A DNA stretch of 43,299 nt from positions 1 through 43,299 of the forward strand of contig CANQED010000016.1 in NCBI GenBank assembly GCA_947594425.1, written 5' to 3'. Numbering within the stretch: the stretch's first letter is position 1; each line of letters starts with the position of its first letter. Shown in pieces: positions 5,606 to 16,583 of this stretch. The notes under the pieces were generated by a model that worked only from the letters and a program-made list of their open reading frames with translations, was not told the DNA's origin and searched no databases. The DNA is from an uncultured Ruminiclostridium sp. GTDB taxonomy: Bacteria; Bacillota; Clostridia; Oscillospirales; Ruminococcaceae. The position numbers and the translations under genes are program-made.

Positions 5606-5962
5606 TTACTCGTTGATTTCGTTTGCCATCGTCTCGCGCAAAAAGTCTTGGTATTCTTCCGTGACCTCGTTCACGGCGTTGTGCGCGCGTTCGATGTTGC
5701 CGTTATTATGCCCGCCCGTGACCGCGTTCGCCGTCACTATTGCAAGCTGGATTATTGCGTCGTTCATGCGGAGAGATAACAGACTTTCGCGTTTTCGGAG
5801 CTTTGAGCGCTCTTTCATTTCCTCGCTTTCTTGCGCGTTTTTCTTTGCGAGCTCTTCCGCTCGCGCAGTTCTGCGCGCTGTTACAAATCCCATAATAGCC
5901 GTAATAACAACGCCTGCAAACGTTATCGCGGAGCATATAATTTGTACGGTGCTGTCGTCCAT
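5606..5962 (-). CDS. Membrane-anchored coiled-coil protein of the lysis cassette (118 aa)
   Basis: The ATG at 5962 (M-D-D-S-T-V-Q-I-I-C-S) is chosen over the longer frame, which would overlap the holin gene. One N-terminal membrane helix (Q-I-I-C-S-A-I-T-F-A-G-V-V-I-T-A-I-M-G-F-V) is followed by a long charged helix rich in R, K and E and a C-terminal helix (H-N-A-V-N-E-V-T-E-E-Y-Q-D-F-L-R-E). It is the last late gene, seven bases after the holin. Such proteins beside a holin may help lysis or act as a second holin. The GGGAG site is rather far upstream. No named family is recognised. Confidence 0.8.
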   Translation of the reverse strand: MDDSTVQIICSAITFAGVVITAIMGFVTARRTARAEELAKKNAQESEEMKERSKLRKRESLLSLRMNDAIIQLAIVTANAVTGGHNNGNIERAHNAVNEVTEEYQDFLRETMANEINE

Positions 5963-5969
5963 TATAACG

Positions 5970-6230
5970 TCACTCTCCCTTAAACTGCTTATATATCTGA
6001 TTGACGCCCGTCGCCGCGAGACCGGACACAACGCCGACCGCCGCCGCCGTTATGACGTCGTGCGCCGGGAAGTCGGGCATGACGAACATGCCGACAATGC
6101 CCAGAGCCGCGCCGACAGCCCCGCATATTACGGGGAGCCACTTGTTAATGTTGCCGACCGCTTTGACGCACTCGGCGACAAGATAGCATATGACCGTTAT
6201 CGCGCCTACGCCTATAATGCCAAGATCCAT
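5970..6230 (-). CDS. Holin, Hol44/phage_holin_5_2 type (86 aa)
   Basis: This makes the membrane holes that let the endolysin reach the wall. Three hydrophobic segments are visible: about 4-23 (I-G-V-G-A-I-T-V-I-C-Y-L-V-A-E-C), 31-52 (W-L-P-V-I-C-G-A-V-G-A-A-L-G-I-V-G-M-F-V) and 58-78 (V-I-T-A-A-A-V-G-V-V-S-G-L-A-A-T-G). The signatures M-P-D-F-P-A-x-D and G-L-A-A-T-G-V-N-Q-I-Y-K-Q are typical of this Bacillota phage holin family, and length is normal. It lies immediately after the endolysin in the late operon. Confidence 0.92.
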   Translation of the reverse strand: MDLGIIGVGAITVICYLVAECVKAVGNINKWLPVICGAVGAALGIVGMFVMPDFPAHDVITAAAVGVVSGLAATGVNQIYKQFKGE

Positions 6231-6246
6231 TTTTACACCTCCTATA

Positions 6247-7212
6247 TTATTTCTCAGGTATACGGAGCACCTGCCCCGCGTAGATCATATCGCTCGTCAG
6301 CTTGTTGATCTCCTTGATCTCGCCATACCGCGTCCCGTCCCCGAGCGTCGAGGCGGCGATGCCCCAGAGACTGTCGCCCGCCCGCACCGTGTACGTGCGC
6401 GGCTGCGGCTGCGGCTCGGGCTGCGGCTGCGGCGCCGACGCCTGATTGCCCGTCGGTATCGGGATGCGGAGCACCTGCCCCACATAGATGATGGCGTCGT
6501 CGAGATTGTTGCACGCTGCGATCTCACGCCAGCGGCTGCCGTCGCCGAGCAGCGACGCTGCGATGCCCCAGAGGCTGTCGCCCGATACGACAGTATAGTC
6601 CGTATATCCATCGTCCGGCTTGTCCGCCGGTGCCGCCTGCGGGACATCGTCATACTCAATATACGGCAGCCTGCCGTGCTCGACCCACGTGCGCGTGTTT
6701 TTGCCCGGGACCGTGCCGATGTTGCCGACGGCGGTGATCTGCACGCCGTCCGCCCACGCGGGCGTACACTCGACGGCGAGCCCGCCTCCGATGTAGACGC
6801 CGACGTGACCGGGCATGTGCAACAGCTCCCCCGGGACGACGCGGTCGAAATCGCGCGAGACGCCGGAGCAGGCGGCGATCATCTGCTCGGTGCCGATGTC
6901 GGGGACGCCGCCCCGGCAGTAGTCGGCGCCGCCGTAGATCGCGTTTTTGTCGCCGCTCCAGCCCCAGAGCACGCCCTTGACGAGGCAGACGCAGTCAAAG
7001 CCGAACGTGTCGGCGCTCGCCCCTACAATCTTCGCGCGCCGCTCGGGGGCGGCGTTGTACGCGTGGTGCGCTATGTAGCGCTTTTTGTTCGCCTCCGTCA
7101 GCGGCGCGCCGAAGCAGCCCATGACGTAGAGCGTTTTGTGATGCTCCGCGATCTCGCGGAGGGTCGCCGTAAATTCCGAATATTTCATTCTTTCAGTGTT
7201 TCCGATCTCCAT
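6247..7212 (-). CDS. Endolysin: NlpC/P60-like domain plus two LysM domains (321 aa)
   Basis: It cuts host peptidoglycan at the end of infection. An N-terminal cysteine peptidase/amidase domain (about 10-190) shows C74 in G-F-D-C-V-C-L-V-K-G as candidate nucleophile and H136 in M-P-G-H-V-G-V-Y-I-G as candidate partner. A linker leads to LysM 1 (about 205-252, Y-T-V-V-S-G-D-S-L-W-G-I), a P-Q-P-Q-P-E spacer and LysM 2 (about 273-319). The LysM domains bind wall glycan. No signal peptide is seen, so export depends on the holin. ATG 7212 follows AAAGGAG; an internal Met (MKY) is the alternative start. Confidence 0.95.
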   Translation of the reverse strand: MEIGNTERMKYSEFTATLREIAEHHKTLYVMGCFGAPLTEANKKRYIAHHAYNAAPERRAKIVGASADTFGFDCVCLVKGVLWGWSGDKNAIYGGADYCRGGVPDIGTEQMIAACSGVSRDFDRVVPGELLHMPGHVGVYIGGGLAVECTPAWADGVQITAVGNIGTVPGKNTRTWVEHGRLPYIEYDDVPQAAPADKPDDGYTDYTVVSGDSLWGIAASLLGDGSRWREIAACNNLDDAIIYVGQVLRIPIPTGNQASAPQPQPEPQPQPRTYTVRAGDSLWGIAASTLGDGTRYGEIKEINKLTSDMIYAGQVLRIPEK

Positions 7213-7229
7213 TTTTGACTCCTTTTATG

Positions 7230-10200
7230 TTACATTATTCTATTTCCATACCAACCAGTATTTTTGTATGCATACTTCGGCGCACTGCCACCGATGTCGT
7301 AATATTCCCGCCCGACAAACGGGATGCAGAAGCCCTGTATGTTCGCCGAATTCGTCCCGCTCGCGACGTCGCACTGCGCGAAGACGTACAGCGTCAGCCC
7401 GGTGCCGCCCGTCACGCCGCAATACGTCACCGTCGGATGCGCGATCGAGGCGTACGTCGTCAGGTTGTCGTACATGGCGACCACCTGCGACCGGTCGAAC
7501 GTCTGCGACGTGCATATCGCGACGCCGTTCGGGCACGAGACCCCATAGCGCGCCTGCGCCGTCACGACGTAAGCGCTGTACGGCAAAAGCGTCGTATAAA
7601 CGCCCGTGTAGCGCCACGCGGTCGCTGTGCTGCCCGCGGCGGAATAATCAGAGTGACAATGCCCCGCTTTGATCTCGTCCAAACTGACGGGCGGGCATAT
7701 CGCCCTCGGATCACCGTGGGCATCCGATCCAAGCATCCCGCCAAATTTATCACATGTCAAGAAGTCTTCAGCCCACATTGCCTGAAATGGCGTCACTACG
7801 GTGCCAACCATGCTCGGGTTGTCGGGATCCCTATCGGTCGGGTATATTTTCTCAATCGTCAGCATTCCACCTAGATAATGTCCGTCCATTATGAGGGAGC
7901 AGCCCTGACCCTCGATCCACGCCGCCTTAACATAACCGAGCTCGGACGAGATCGCCGACAGCGTGTCCGCTTTGATGTACTCGCCGTTGATGTATAGCTG
8001 CCCGCCTTCCTGATAGATGCCCTGAATCGCGCCGTTTTTCGTGAGCAAATTGAATATCTGCTCGTGCGTCAGTGCCGAGACGTCGACGGCGACGGGCGCA
8101 GTCTGCATGTCGAGCGGCTGAGTCACGCCGCCCGCCGCGTAGAGCGTGAAGCGCACGGCGACGACGCTTGCGGGGAGACCGCCGACGGCGTACGAATACG
8201 ACGCGGCGTCGCCGGACGTCGCCGCCGGCGTGAACGTCACCCCGTCCGTCGAGGTCGCGACGGTCCAGCGCCCGACGTAAGCCGTGCGCGCCGCCGCCGT
8301 CCCGTCGCGGTAGTACGCGGACGCCGAGAGCGTCGCCGGCGTGACCGCGCCCGACTGCCCGCGCTTTAGGACGTTCGCCGACAGCTCGATCATGTACGTC
8401 CGCCCCGCGGGTCCGGTCGGTCCGGTCGGTCCCTGCGGTCCCGTGGGACCCGTGGGTCCCGCGGGACCTGTCGCGCCGGCGGGTCCCTGCGGACCTGTCG
8501 CGCCGGGGGCTCCGTCGGCTCCCGGTGCGCCTGCGGGACCGGGGTCCCCTTGCGGACCCTGCGCGCCCGGTATGCCCTGCTCGCCCTGCGGTCCCGTGGG
8601 TCCCACGGGTCCTTGCGGACCGGCGGCTCCCGGGGCTCCGTCGGCTCCCGGTGACCCCGTGTCGCCCTTGTCGCCTTTTTCTCCCTTCGCGCCGGGCGCG
8701 CCCTGCGGTCCCGCCGCGCCCGTGTCGCCCTTGATGCGGCTCCACTTGTATGACGCGGGGGAGGCGCTGTCAGCCTCCGTGAAGTCGACGTACTGCCCGA
8801 TCCACGCGCCCGGCGTCTCGCCCGCGTCCGCCGTGAACGTCGCGCCGCCGTCGTCGCTGTACTTGATGTGCAAAAACGAGGTCGCGCCGTTCGCGCCGCC
8901 CTGCCCGGGGATGCCCTGATCGCCCTTTGCGCCCTGCGCGCCCTGAAGCCGCGCCCACTTGTACGACGCCGGGTCGGCGGAATCCGCCTCCGTGTAGTCG
9001 ACGTACGTCCCGATGTAGACGTCGGGCGTCTCCGTCATCTGCTCGGGCAATGGCGAGGCGACGGGCGCATATTTGATGTGGAAATACGACGTCTTTCCCT
9101 CCGCCCCGGCGGGTCCCTGCGGGCCCTGTGCGCCCGGCGCGCCCGTCGGTCCCTGCGGGCCTATGAGATCCTGCGGCGCAGGCGTCCAAATGGGGCTATC
9201 TATATCCCCCTTTTCCAACTTGAGCGACGATACGGATAACGTATTAGTAGTTATGTTGGTAAGATAAAAACATACTACTACATTGGTTGTATTTGTCCAT
9301 TTAAACACAACCTTGTATTGTTTCCACGATGTATCGACCGTTAAGTCGGAATGAGAAACAATGGTTTGCGTCTCTGCCAAGTTTGACAACACAAACGCTG
9401 AACTCCCCTCCGCCAATTTTGCGTAAAAAGATAACGTATATGTTGCTCCACCATCCATTTTACCAAGTCCATCAACGCCAAGCAATTGAGGATAAGAATA
9501 GTAGAACCCGGCTGCCCCCGTCGGGTTAAGGCTGGTATATGTGAATTGTATGGCATTCCCAGACGGAACGCTTGCATCCGTAACTCTTTGTACGTTAATT
9601 GGAGTTAAAAATATAGAACCCGATGGATCGGTGCCGTTTTTCGTATTCAAAAACAGGTTTATCCCCTGCGTTCCCTGCTCGCCGTCCTTGCCCGCCGGAC
9701 CGGGTATACCTTGCAGCCCCTGCGGACCCTGCAAGCCCTGCAAGCCCGTCTGCCCCATCATGCCGACGGAGTATGACGTCGTCGACGTCTTGTCCGTAAG
9801 TGTGATGACCGTCCTCGTCCAGAGATATTGCCCGGCAGGAACGGGCGGGATTGTATCCGTCCATTCGCCCGACGGCGGCTCCGTGCCGGATGTTGAGGAT
9901 TGATACTTTGTTTCCGTCGAGGCGATGCCGATGCCGTCTTTGCCCGGTTCGCCCGGAGCACCGTCTTTCCCGGGTGCTCCCGGGGTTCCGGGCGCTCCTG
10001 TGTCGCCTTTGGCACCCGGCGCGCCGTCATCTCCCTTTTCTCCGGGCAGTCCGCCTTTGATTTTGGCGACGGAGAACCGTTTTGTGACGCTGAACAGCCC
10101 CATGTAGTCGGCAGTTATGTCTACCCATCCCGTGTCGGTAGTTAGTCCGGTAATTGTATATGTGCGTGTAGCGCCATTCCAGCTTCCGACAACTCCCGCC

Positions 10201-12857
10201 GACGGCGTCTGCGTATAGGTACAGGCCGCAGATACATCGGTGTGACCGTAATATACCTGCACCGTTGTCGCAACAGACAGCGGGGGAGTGTATGCGCCTG
10301 CGTAGTCTGTAGGTATGCCCTCGTATTCGTTATCGAGCACGATTGTAAGATTTGTGGATTTGCGTGCCTCGTCAAGGGCTTGATTTGCGACGGTATCGTC
10401 GGTGTATTTGTTGAGCTTTTGCCAGTCGCTCTCGGCAAAACTCTCATCTCTGGATTTTGCATTTACGCACGTTTTGATATCGTCGCCGTCTGTCCACTGG
10501 TCGCCCTCGTCGTAAGGCGGGGTCGGTGCCGTAAGAAAATTACGGCGCTTGCCGTCTGCCGTGTCCTGCGCCTTTTCCGCAGTCTGGAGCGCCTTGACAA
10601 TATCCGTGTCCTGTATCGGCTGCCACTTCCACGTGTTGCCGTCCTTGAAAAAGCGGTACGCGTAGCCGGTCGATTTGTCGTAAAACAAATCGCCCTCGTG
10701 CTTTTGCCGCTCCGTCTCGTTCGTCCACTCCGACGCGGGAATATTGTCAAGCGTCGGCGCGTAACTGTAATAATGCGATTCGATTGCTCCGTCTATCTGC
10801 GCCTGTAAATTGTCAATGCTCGACGTGACCGTTTTCGCGTAGTCTATAAGCTGTCCGTCGGTGTAGCTTTTGCTTTCTGCGAGCGTGTCCGCGAGCGCCT
10901 GCGTCGCCGACTTGCTCCCTATGCGTACACTGTCGCCGGAAATAATAACTTCGCCGGTCTCAACATTTACCGAGAAAACGACGTTCCCTTCGCCGTCACG
11001 CGCCACAATTGAGCCGGAATTGATATAATCGGCGTCAATACCCTCTGCATACAGTAACCGCGTTATCATCTCGCCCGTAACGGTAAAACCGTAAGGGTAA
11101 GACTGCCCGCCGTCCGTAGAAATCGCAAACGCCTCAGCGGTCAATTTCCACACGATGTCGCTCTCTTCGAGCGTCGGCTTATTATGCATATAATATATGC
11201 TCGATTTGTCCGACTGCGGCTTGACCGTGATATACAGTCCCGACGCATCGGAGAGACGTCCCGCGAGCTCTTGTATCGCCGCCTCACGTGCCGTGCGCTC
11301 GCCTGCAACGAGCTTTCGCGCCTCGACCACAGCATCGGAGGCGAGGGAGGAATATCGGCTCGAATTGCGCACCGCCGATTCGAGGCTGCACGATAATGTA
11401 GTCATGCCGAAGAACGTAAAATTTACGTCGGTAATTATTGACCTATACGTGCGCCCCTTGCGGTCGGTGATACGTGCCGCGTCCATGAATTCCGCGAGCG
11501 GATATGCGGGAGTATCACCCTCGAATTTGCGGAGCTGCGCGCCGACTATGCGTTCGCCTATGAGGTCGACCGCCGTCTGCTCGTGCCCCGCAAAGAGCGG
11601 ATTATCGAGCGTGAGGACATACCCGCTCGTGCCGCTTATATATGTCCGCTCATCTTGCCCATCTTTGACGGTCGTCTGAACGCCTGTGATTGTAATATCG
11701 TTAGTGTCGGCGTTAAGGTTGACCCATTCGCGGAGCTCGTGAGCGGGCGCGTCCTCGCCGAAATCATATGTCAATATCTCGCACTGTCCCGCGCGGTTGA
11801 TACGCGCGTTCCCGCCCGCGAGCATCGCGATATATCCGAGCATTTCACGGCACGTATAATCGCCGTCCGGCACGGCGTCAACGATGTATGACGCGTTCGC
11901 AAAATCGCTCGTTGCGTAAGCAATACCGCACGTCGTACAGATATCCCGGAACATATCGCCGAGCGTTGCCGGGAACGGCAATTTGGTAGTGTACGGCACG
12001 TCTGCACGCCACATCTCATCGCGCGCGGATATCGTCACCGTCTCGCCGTATGTTTCCGGCTCCGTGACGGTGAATCTGCCAAGCTCTATGCGCTCGGTGC
12101 GGATGTCTTCGGGCGCGAGGGAATAGACGGGGTTGTCAATTTTCCCTTGCTCGATTTTAAGGTTCTTAACATAGACCGTTCCGTCCCAACCAATTGGCAC
12201 CTGAAAGTCAACCGCTCCGTTAATTCCCTTGAAATAACTTGTAAGTGCGTTAGATGTGATATTGTAGCATTTAACAAATTTTTGCGGAGTTTCAGTGACC
12301 GAAATATAATTTTCGTCTACGTCACACATATCAATGCAAAGCTTAACATCTGACGTTGCGTAAAGTTCGCACGAAACCGTATACCACCCCGGCATATCGC
12401 CGTATCCTATTTTTGTTAACCTACACAAATTATAATTATAAGCCGAGCCCGGATTAACAAAGCGGTCAATAGCAATTCCTTTTAAATTTTTGTCGAATTC
12501 AAAATGCCCAAAATTATACGTAATTCCTTTGTTAAACCCAAACAGATTCCTTCCCGCCCACGGTTCAACTTTATCTAATTGAAAATCTGCATAAAGTTTT
12601 ATTTGCGCGCCGAAAAAATCGACGTCCGCGTATTGCTCATTGTTATTGAGCAGCTCTATTGTAATCGACCGCGATATCGCCTCGCCGAGCGGCAGGGAGG
12701 ACGCCCCCGCCGCATCGGTGTAGGTGTTGCCGCCGACCGTGAACTCCGAATCGCCGAGCGTTAAGCTGTCACCGTTCGCGAGCGTCATTTCCGCGCGGCA
12801 ATGGAAATCTCGCGATTCGAGCATCCGCGATTTGAAATCATTAGATACGTTTATCAT
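7230..12857 (-). CDS. Giant tail-tip hub and collagen-like fibre protein (1875 aa)
   Basis: The N-terminus (1 to about 480) is a baseplate-hub domain of the prophage tail type, expected to sit at the tail tip. It is interrupted at about 100-250 by a jelly-roll-like, carbohydrate-binding-style module. A central fibre part (about 480-930) has coiled and repeat-rich stretches. Collagen-like G-x-y runs occur at about 934-975 and 1375-1487, and shorter ones elsewhere. A second carbohydrate-binding-style module is at about 1068-1224. Two copies of a small module (T-S-x-x-H-I-K-Y ... Y-K-W-x-R) lie at about 1253 and 1324. The C-terminal 350 residues are the probable receptor-contact tip. Both inserted modules end in L-K-x-E-x-G-x-I-D-x-P and are AT-richer than their surroundings. 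Confidence 0.9.
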   Translation of the reverse strand: MINVSNDFKSRMLESRDFHCRAEMTLANGDSLTLGDSEFTVGGNTYTDAAGASSLPLGEAISRSITIELLNNNEQYADVDFFGAQIKLYADFQLDKVEPWAGRNLFGFNKGITYNFGHFEFDKNLKGIAIDRFVNPGSAYNYNLCRLTKIGYGDMPGWYTVSCELYATSDVKLCIDMCDVDENYISVTETPQKFVKCYNITSNALTSYFKGINGAVDFQVPIGWDGTVYVKNLKIEQGKIDNPVYSLAPEDIRTERIELGRFTVTEPETYGETVTISARDEMWRADVPYTTKLPFPATLGDMFRDICTTCGIAYATSDFANASYIVDAVPDGDYTCREMLGYIAMLAGGNARINRAGQCEILTYDFGEDAPAHELREWVNLNADTNDITITGVQTTVKDGQDERTYISGTSGYVLTLDNPLFAGHEQTAVDLIGERIVGAQLRKFEGDTPAYPLAEFMDAARITDRKGRTYRSIITDVNFTFFGMTTLSCSLESAVRNSSRYSSLASDAVVEARKLVAGERTAREAAIQELAGRLSDASGLYITVKPQSDKSSIYYMHNKPTLEESDIVWKLTAEAFAISTDGGQSYPYGFTVTGEMITRLLYAEGIDADYINSGSIVARDGEGNVVFSVNVETGEVIISGDSVRIGSKSATQALADTLAESKSYTDGQLIDYAKTVTSSIDNLQAQIDGAIESHYYSYAPTLDNIPASEWTNETERQKHEGDLFYDKSTGYAYRFFKDGNTWKWQPIQDTDIVKALQTAEKAQDTADGKRRNFLTAPTPPYDEGDQWTDGDDIKTCVNAKSRDESFAESDWQKLNKYTDDTVANQALDEARKSTNLTIVLDNEYEGIPTDYAGAYTPPLSVATTVQVYYGHTDVSAACTYTQTPSAGVVGSWNGATRTYTITGLTTDTGWVDITADYMGLFSVTKRFSVAKIKGGLPGEKGDDGAPGAKGDTGAPGTPGAPGKDGAPGEPGKDGIGIASTETKYQSSTSGTEPPSGEWTDTIPPVPAGQYLWTRTVITLTDKTSTTSYSVGMMGQTGLQGLQGPQGLQGIPGPAGKDGEQGTQGINLFLNTKNGTDPSGSIFLTPINVQRVTDASVPSGNAIQFTYTSLNPTGAAGFYYSYPQLLGVDGLGKMDGGATYTLSFYAKLAEGSSAFVLSNLAETQTIVSHSDLTVDTSWKQYKVVFKWTNTTNVVVCFYLTNITTNTLSVSSLKLEKGDIDSPIWTPAPQDLIGPQGPTGAPGAQGPQGPAGAEGKTSYFHIKYAPVASPLPEQMTETPDVYIGTYVDYTEADSADPASYKWARLQGAQGAKGDQGIPGQGGANGATSFLHIKYSDDGGATFTADAGETPGAWIGQYVDFTEADSASPASYKWSRIKGDTGAAGPQGAPGAKGEKGDKGDTGSPGADGAPGAAGPQGPVGPTGPQGEQGIPGAQGPQGDPGPAGAPGADGAPGATGPQGPAGATGPAGPTGPTGPQGPTGPTGPAGRTYMIELSANVLKRGQSGAVTPATLSASAYYRDGTAAARTAYVGRWTVATSTDGVTFTPAATSGDAASYSYAVGGLPASVVAVRFTLYAAGGVTQPLDMQTAPVAVDVSALTHEQIFNLLTKNGAIQGIYQEGGQLYINGEYIKADTLSAISSELGYVKAAWIEGQGCSLIMDGHYLGGMLTIEKIYPTDRDPDNPSMVGTVVTPFQAMWAEDFLTCDKFGGMLGSDAHGDPRAICPPVSLDEIKAGHCHSDYSAAGSTATAWRYTGVYTTLLPYSAYVVTAQARYGVSCPNGVAICTSQTFDRSQVVAMYDNLTTYASIAHPTVTYCGVTGGTGLTLYVFAQCDVASGTNSANIQGFCIPFVGREYYDIGGSAPKYAYKNTGWYGNRIM

Positions 12858-13231
12858 ATAGGATTTACCCCCGTCATCTGAAATGACAAGCTGTCGAACG
12901 TCTCCGACGCTGTATTAAGCCTCTTAATTGACAGGTTCCCGCGCCCGACGTAGAATTTATCGTCACGCCATGCGCCGTAATACGGCGAGTAATAATGCAG
13001 CGTGAACGGCTGCCCCTTTGCAATAAATTGTAAAATGCGTTTCATGTCTACCTCTGACACGTGAGATGCCGTATATGACAGCGCCTCGACCGTAAACATA
13101 GACGTTGCGTGAAGTACGCCGTCTTGTGTGCGCGTCGTGTCTTCCGTGTACGTCGTCTCGAAGTCGTAGCCGAGCCCCTCGTCCGGCTGGCGTATCACGA
13201 CGCCGTTGATTTTGATGTATTCCTGCGCCAT
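12854..13231 (-). CDS. Tail protein, distal-tail-like small component (125 aa)
   Basis: The protein is beta-rich ([18 protein letters not shown], later [21 protein letters not shown] and [10 protein letters not shown]). It lies between tape measure and tail hub, exactly where small distal tail or DUF6711-type proteins are found, and overlaps the hub start by four bases (ATGA). It probably joins the tail tube to the tip. Assignment rests on position and sequence style; I cannot confirm the family. Confidence 0.75.
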   Translation of the reverse strand: MAQEYIKINGVVIRQPDEGLGYDFETTYTEDTTRTQDGVLHATSMFTVEALSYTASHVSEVDMKRILQFIAKGQPFTLHYYSPYYGAWRDDKFYVGRGNLSIKRLNTASETFDSLSFQMTGVNPI

Positions 13232-13243
13232 GATAATGCCTCC

Positions 13244-15589
13244 TTATGCGAGCGCAAACGGATTTTTCCCCGTTGCCGACTGCCGCAGTTTCGCCTCGGT
13301 GATGATTTCGTCAAAGACGACACGCCGCCCGATTTGCGCCGTAAAGCGGTAGACGTTCTCTCCGCCGCCGCTTTCGCCGCCTTTTTCCGCGAGCACTTGA
13401 CGCACCGCGTCTTTTATCGTTTCAAGCGGCGCCTCTACGTTTGTGCCGTGCCGCTGGTCGCCGAGCACAGCCGTAAACGGCGCGTTCGGGGGAATAACCG
13501 CGCCTTTGGCAAGCCACGGGATATCCGCCCAATCAGTCGGAATATATGGGATTTTAGGGACGTCTGACGGCATGGAAAAGCTCCAATCTTGACCGAACAA
13601 CGAGCCAAGCGCGCCCGCTATTCCGCCTATTCCGTCAACAATTCCTTTGATTACAGAATAAACGCCCTCCCATAACAAATTGATGGCCCAAATCACGGCA
13701 TTGACAACTCCGACAATAACTAACAAAATTCCCTTAACTACGCCGGAAACAACGGTTCCCAATCCATGCCAAATTTTATTCCAATTTCCAGTAAATACAC
13801 CTTCAAGAAATTCCGCCAATCCGCCCAAGGTATCACGGATAAATATGTAAACGCCGTGTATAACGTCACACAAAGCATTAGCTCCGCCGCCGAGTATACC
13901 AAACGTGTCCGTCCAGTCGTGGGTAAGCTGTCCGGTCAGCCACTCATCAAAATCAACGAATCCGGAATATATCTCATCCCAGTGCTTGTCGACCTCAACT
14001 AAAAGAGGTATAAGTAGCGCCAGCAAAGCAATGACAGCGCCAATAGGATTCGCGTCCAAAGCTGTATTAAGCGCAAGCTGCGCAGCCTCCCATAGTTTGG
14101 TGGCAGCTACGACAGCGCCTATCGCTATCGCCAAATCCGATAACATTGTTATTGCATCTTCATCGTCGATAATAATGCCTAAAAAATCGCCGATTGCGGT
14201 TATTGTGTCAACAAATGCCCCGGCGACAAAAGACGCGGCAGGCGCAAAAAAGTTGTCCCATATTGATTTCAATGTTGGGGCTGCCGCCTCGCCGACCTTG
14301 CTTATAAGCTGTAAAGCATTGCCAAGCGTATCGAGGACTGCGGGTACAGCGTCTGCAATAGTCCAAGTGCCGAAAGGCAAAAGGACATTGTCATAAGCCC
14401 ACTTAAGCCCGGTTGAGATGTCGTTGATTATTGGCTCTATTGCCTGCTTAAATCTATTCCAAGCGGCTTTTGCAGGTTCGAGCAATGTAAGCATTTTTTG
14501 AAGAGATTCATTTATTCCGTCAACAATTGTCGGCTTATTCCCACCTTGAATAGCGTTGTCAAATGAACTTCCGACAGCCCCCGCTATGTTAGGCGCTATT
14601 ATGTTATCGTCACTGTCGGAAAACGCATGAATCTCGTCGAGCCCTGACAAGTATTTTTTTTGCTCTTTTACGGCGTCTTCAGTCGCGTCGGCTGTTTCCT
14701 CTATCGATTCTGTGAGCGAATCGTAATCGGCCGCCTTTTCTTCGATGTTCCCGCCGGTGACTACAACGGTAAAAGCGCGAAATGCCTCAGCCGCGACTTG
14801 TAACCGGCTGATAAGAGCATTTAGCAGTTGCAGTAGAGGAGAGAATATATTTATAAGACCTTGCCCGAGCGTCGCTTTCAAGCTGTTGAAATTCTCGGAT
14901 AAAATGCGCGTCTGGTTAGCCCAGCCCTTTGACGTGCGCGCGAAATCGCCTTGTGCGTCGGACGTGACGGATAAAAGATAATTATAACGTAAAAGCGCCT
15001 GTTCCTGTTGTGTCATGGCGCTGTATGATTTCTCAATTCCTTGTGCGAGCGCATATTGTTCGAGGTTCGCGACATTAAGGTTGATGCCTAACTGCTTTAA
15101 CGGCTCCGTCTCGCCCGAGATGCCGGAACGTATTTTCGCAAAAGCCTCTTCGCTCGACAAATTGTAGAACGATGCAAGGTCGCCCGCAAGACCTGCTATC
15201 GTTGTTCCCATGTCCTTCGCCTCATCAATGGTAAAGCCCATTGACTTGAGCATCGCGCCCATGGTTGACGCGTACTGTTTTGCGGACGTTTCCGAAAGCC
15301 CGAACTGCGTTATCGCGTTTTTTGCAAATTGATTGACGTCCTCGCTCAAATGCTCAAACGTGACGTCAACGACGTTTTGCACCTCCGAGAGGTCGGAGCC
15401 GAGCTCGATTGCCTCGCGCCCAAATTGTATGAGCTTTCCAGCGGCAAAAACTGTGGCAAATAGTCCCGCGAGCTTGCGTGCCGCTGTGCCGACGCTGTCA
15501 ATGCCCTTTTTATAGTCTTTTACGCCCTTATTAAAGCCGCTTGTATCTATGACAGTATCAATAACAACGCTGCCGTCAGACTTTGTCAC
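13244..15589 (-). CDS. Tail tape measure protein (781 aa)
   Basis: It sets tail length and is packed in the tail tube. The N-terminal 260 residues match the conserved tape-measure block (helices with E-V-Q-N-V-V-D-V-T-F, M-L-K-S-M-G-F-T-I-D-E-A and G-E-T-E-P-L-K-Q-L-G-I-N-L). The middle is alpha-helical, with several hydrophobic stretches (about 500-535 and 600-640, for example G-I-L-L-V-I-V-G-V-V-N-A-V-I-W-A-I) that may insert into the membrane during DNA entry. The start is GTG at 15589 after GGGGGTGA. At about 2.3 kb it predicts a relatively short tail of the siphovirus kind. Confidence 0.95.
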   Translation of the reverse strand: MTKSDGSVVIDTVIDTSGFNKGVKDYKKGIDSVGTAARKLAGLFATVFAAGKLIQFGREAIELGSDLSEVQNVVDVTFEHLSEDVNQFAKNAITQFGLSETSAKQYASTMGAMLKSMGFTIDEAKDMGTTIAGLAGDLASFYNLSSEEAFAKIRSGISGETEPLKQLGINLNVANLEQYALAQGIEKSYSAMTQQEQALLRYNYLLSVTSDAQGDFARTSKGWANQTRILSENFNSLKATLGQGLINIFSPLLQLLNALISRLQVAAEAFRAFTVVVTGGNIEEKAADYDSLTESIEETADATEDAVKEQKKYLSGLDEIHAFSDSDDNIIAPNIAGAVGSSFDNAIQGGNKPTIVDGINESLQKMLTLLEPAKAAWNRFKQAIEPIINDISTGLKWAYDNVLLPFGTWTIADAVPAVLDTLGNALQLISKVGEAAAPTLKSIWDNFFAPAASFVAGAFVDTITAIGDFLGIIIDDEDAITMLSDLAIAIGAVVAATKLWEAAQLALNTALDANPIGAVIALLALLIPLLVEVDKHWDEIYSGFVDFDEWLTGQLTHDWTDTFGILGGGANALCDVIHGVYIFIRDTLGGLAEFLEGVFTGNWNKIWHGLGTVVSGVVKGILLVIVGVVNAVIWAINLLWEGVYSVIKGIVDGIGGIAGALGSLFGQDWSFSMPSDVPKIPYIPTDWADIPWLAKGAVIPPNAPFTAVLGDQRHGTNVEAPLETIKDAVRQVLAEKGGESGGGENVYRFTAQIGRRVVFDEIITEAKLRQSATGKNPFALA

Positions 15590-15600
15590 AATTTCACCCC

Positions 15601-16161
15601 CTATAAGTATTTTTCAATCTGTTCTTTTTCCGCCTTAATTTCAGCGGTCTCCCGTGTTCTTAGGTCAACACGGTCTTTGTTTTTTCGGTAAAATTCTTGT
15701 TCCCACTTTTCGAGCTTTTTGTGTTCTGCCCTTTTTTGCCGTATCGTTAAGACTGTTGATAATAAGCTCTCACCGCTGATATCCATATAGTAGGCAAGGA
15801 ACGTCCACCAATGCAGATACGGCAAGGCACGTATTTCGGTATGCGCTACGGCGTTTACCGCCGGGACTATAAGGTTAGCATCTTGCTCCCAATCAATAAG
15901 ACGCGGGTGCGGCTTGCCGTCATCGTGGTTTCCTTGGTCTATCCACTCTATAACACGCTCGACCGCCTCACATTTTTTGCCGATTGGAATTTTGTCCCAG
16001 TCGGGGAACATCATTATCCCTATTAGTTCTCCCCTCGCATACGCAGGGACGTCAGCGTCGTTCATTGCCGCAAAAACGTCAAGAACGACGCGATAGTCCG
16101 TGCGGATAGGGAATTCAGTGCCGCCTACACTGACGGAGGAAGGGAGTTCATAACCTATCAT
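15601..16161 (-). CDS. Gp15 family tail assembly protein (186 aa)
   Basis: The sequence (E-F-P-I-R-T-D-Y-R-V-V-L-D-V-F, then a tryptophan-rich L-P-Y-L-H-W-W-T-F-L-A-Y-Y-M-D-I) is recognised as the bacteriophage Gp15 family of Bacillota siphoviruses. It is encoded just before the tape measure, so it probably acts as the second tail assembly chaperone. It starts inside the end of the upstream gene (ATGA overlap at 16158-16161), which suggests coupled translation rather than the frameshift used by other phages. A lysine/glutamate-rich C-terminal helix follows. Confidence 0.9.
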   Translation of the reverse strand: MIGYELPSSVSVGGTEFPIRTDYRVVLDVFAAMNDADVPAYARGELIGIMMFPDWDKIPIGKKCEAVERVIEWIDQGNHDDGKPHPRLIDWEQDANLIVPAVNAVAHTEIRALPYLHWWTFLAYYMDISGESLLSTVLTIRQKRAEHKKLEKWEQEFYRKNKDRVDLRTRETAEIKAEKEQIEKYL

Positions 16162-16565
16162 TCTCTATATTTGGCGGCGTATTTTTCAATTGCTGCGGCT
16201 GTTGCTTTGGAGCGTTGTTCGAGCTCGGGTTTGATTTTGCTTATAATTGTGTCAAGCACAACAGTCGCAAACATATCCCCGTCCGGGGAAATAGTTGTCG
16301 GTGTAATTTCGCCGAAAAGCTCGGCTGTCGCGTCATATCCGAGCGCGTAATTTATTCTTTCCGTCAACTCTTTGTTCAGTTTTCTTGCCTCATCGGGACC
16401 GGAACTCTCCGGCTGTCGATTTTGAAAAAAGTTTGCCACTTCGACAAAACGGTCATAGAATGTAACGTCAGTAGGATTTATGCGGCAGGAGGCAAATATC
16501 CTCCCGTCAACGTCCGAAAACGTAAATGTAATTCGCCCCGTATCAAAAACTCGATTTGCTTCCAT
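16158..16565 (-). CDS. Tail assembly chaperone, first component (135 aa)
   Basis: An N-terminal beta part (I-T-F-T-F-S-D-V-D-G-R-I-F-A-S-C-R-I) and a helical C-terminus match small tail chaperones (gpG/Gp14-like) placed between the major tail protein and the tape measure. It would bind the tape measure before tube assembly. ATG 16565 follows AAGGAG and the stop overlaps the start of the Gp15 gene. Family membership is inferred mainly from order. Confidence 0.8.
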   Translation of the reverse strand: MEANRVFDTGRITFTFSDVDGRIFASCRINPTDVTFYDRFVEVANFFQNRQPESSGPDEARKLNKELTERINYALGYDATAELFGEITPTTISPDGDMFATVVLDTIISKIKPELEQRSKATAAAIEKYAAKYRE

Positions 16566-16583
16566 GCCTGCTTCTCCTTATGA

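Noticed and set aside
6190-7218. Plus-strand frame of 342 codons opposite the endolysin
   Set aside because: It is an antisense shadow of the GC-rich endolysin gene, arginine-rich and without a binding site.
7230-8400. Variable region of a diversity-generating retroelement at the fibre tip
   Set aside because: No reverse transcriptase gene or template repeat is seen anywhere in the window.
8341-8919. Plus-strand frame rich in G-P-x repeats that looks like a collagen
   Set aside because: It is the reverse complement of the real collagen-like G-x-y stretch of the tail fibre on the minus strand; the repeat simply reads both ways.
16158-16565. Programmed frameshift between the two tail chaperone genes
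   Set aside because: No slippery heptamer was seen; the genes are joined by an ATGA overlap with the second gene complete by itself.
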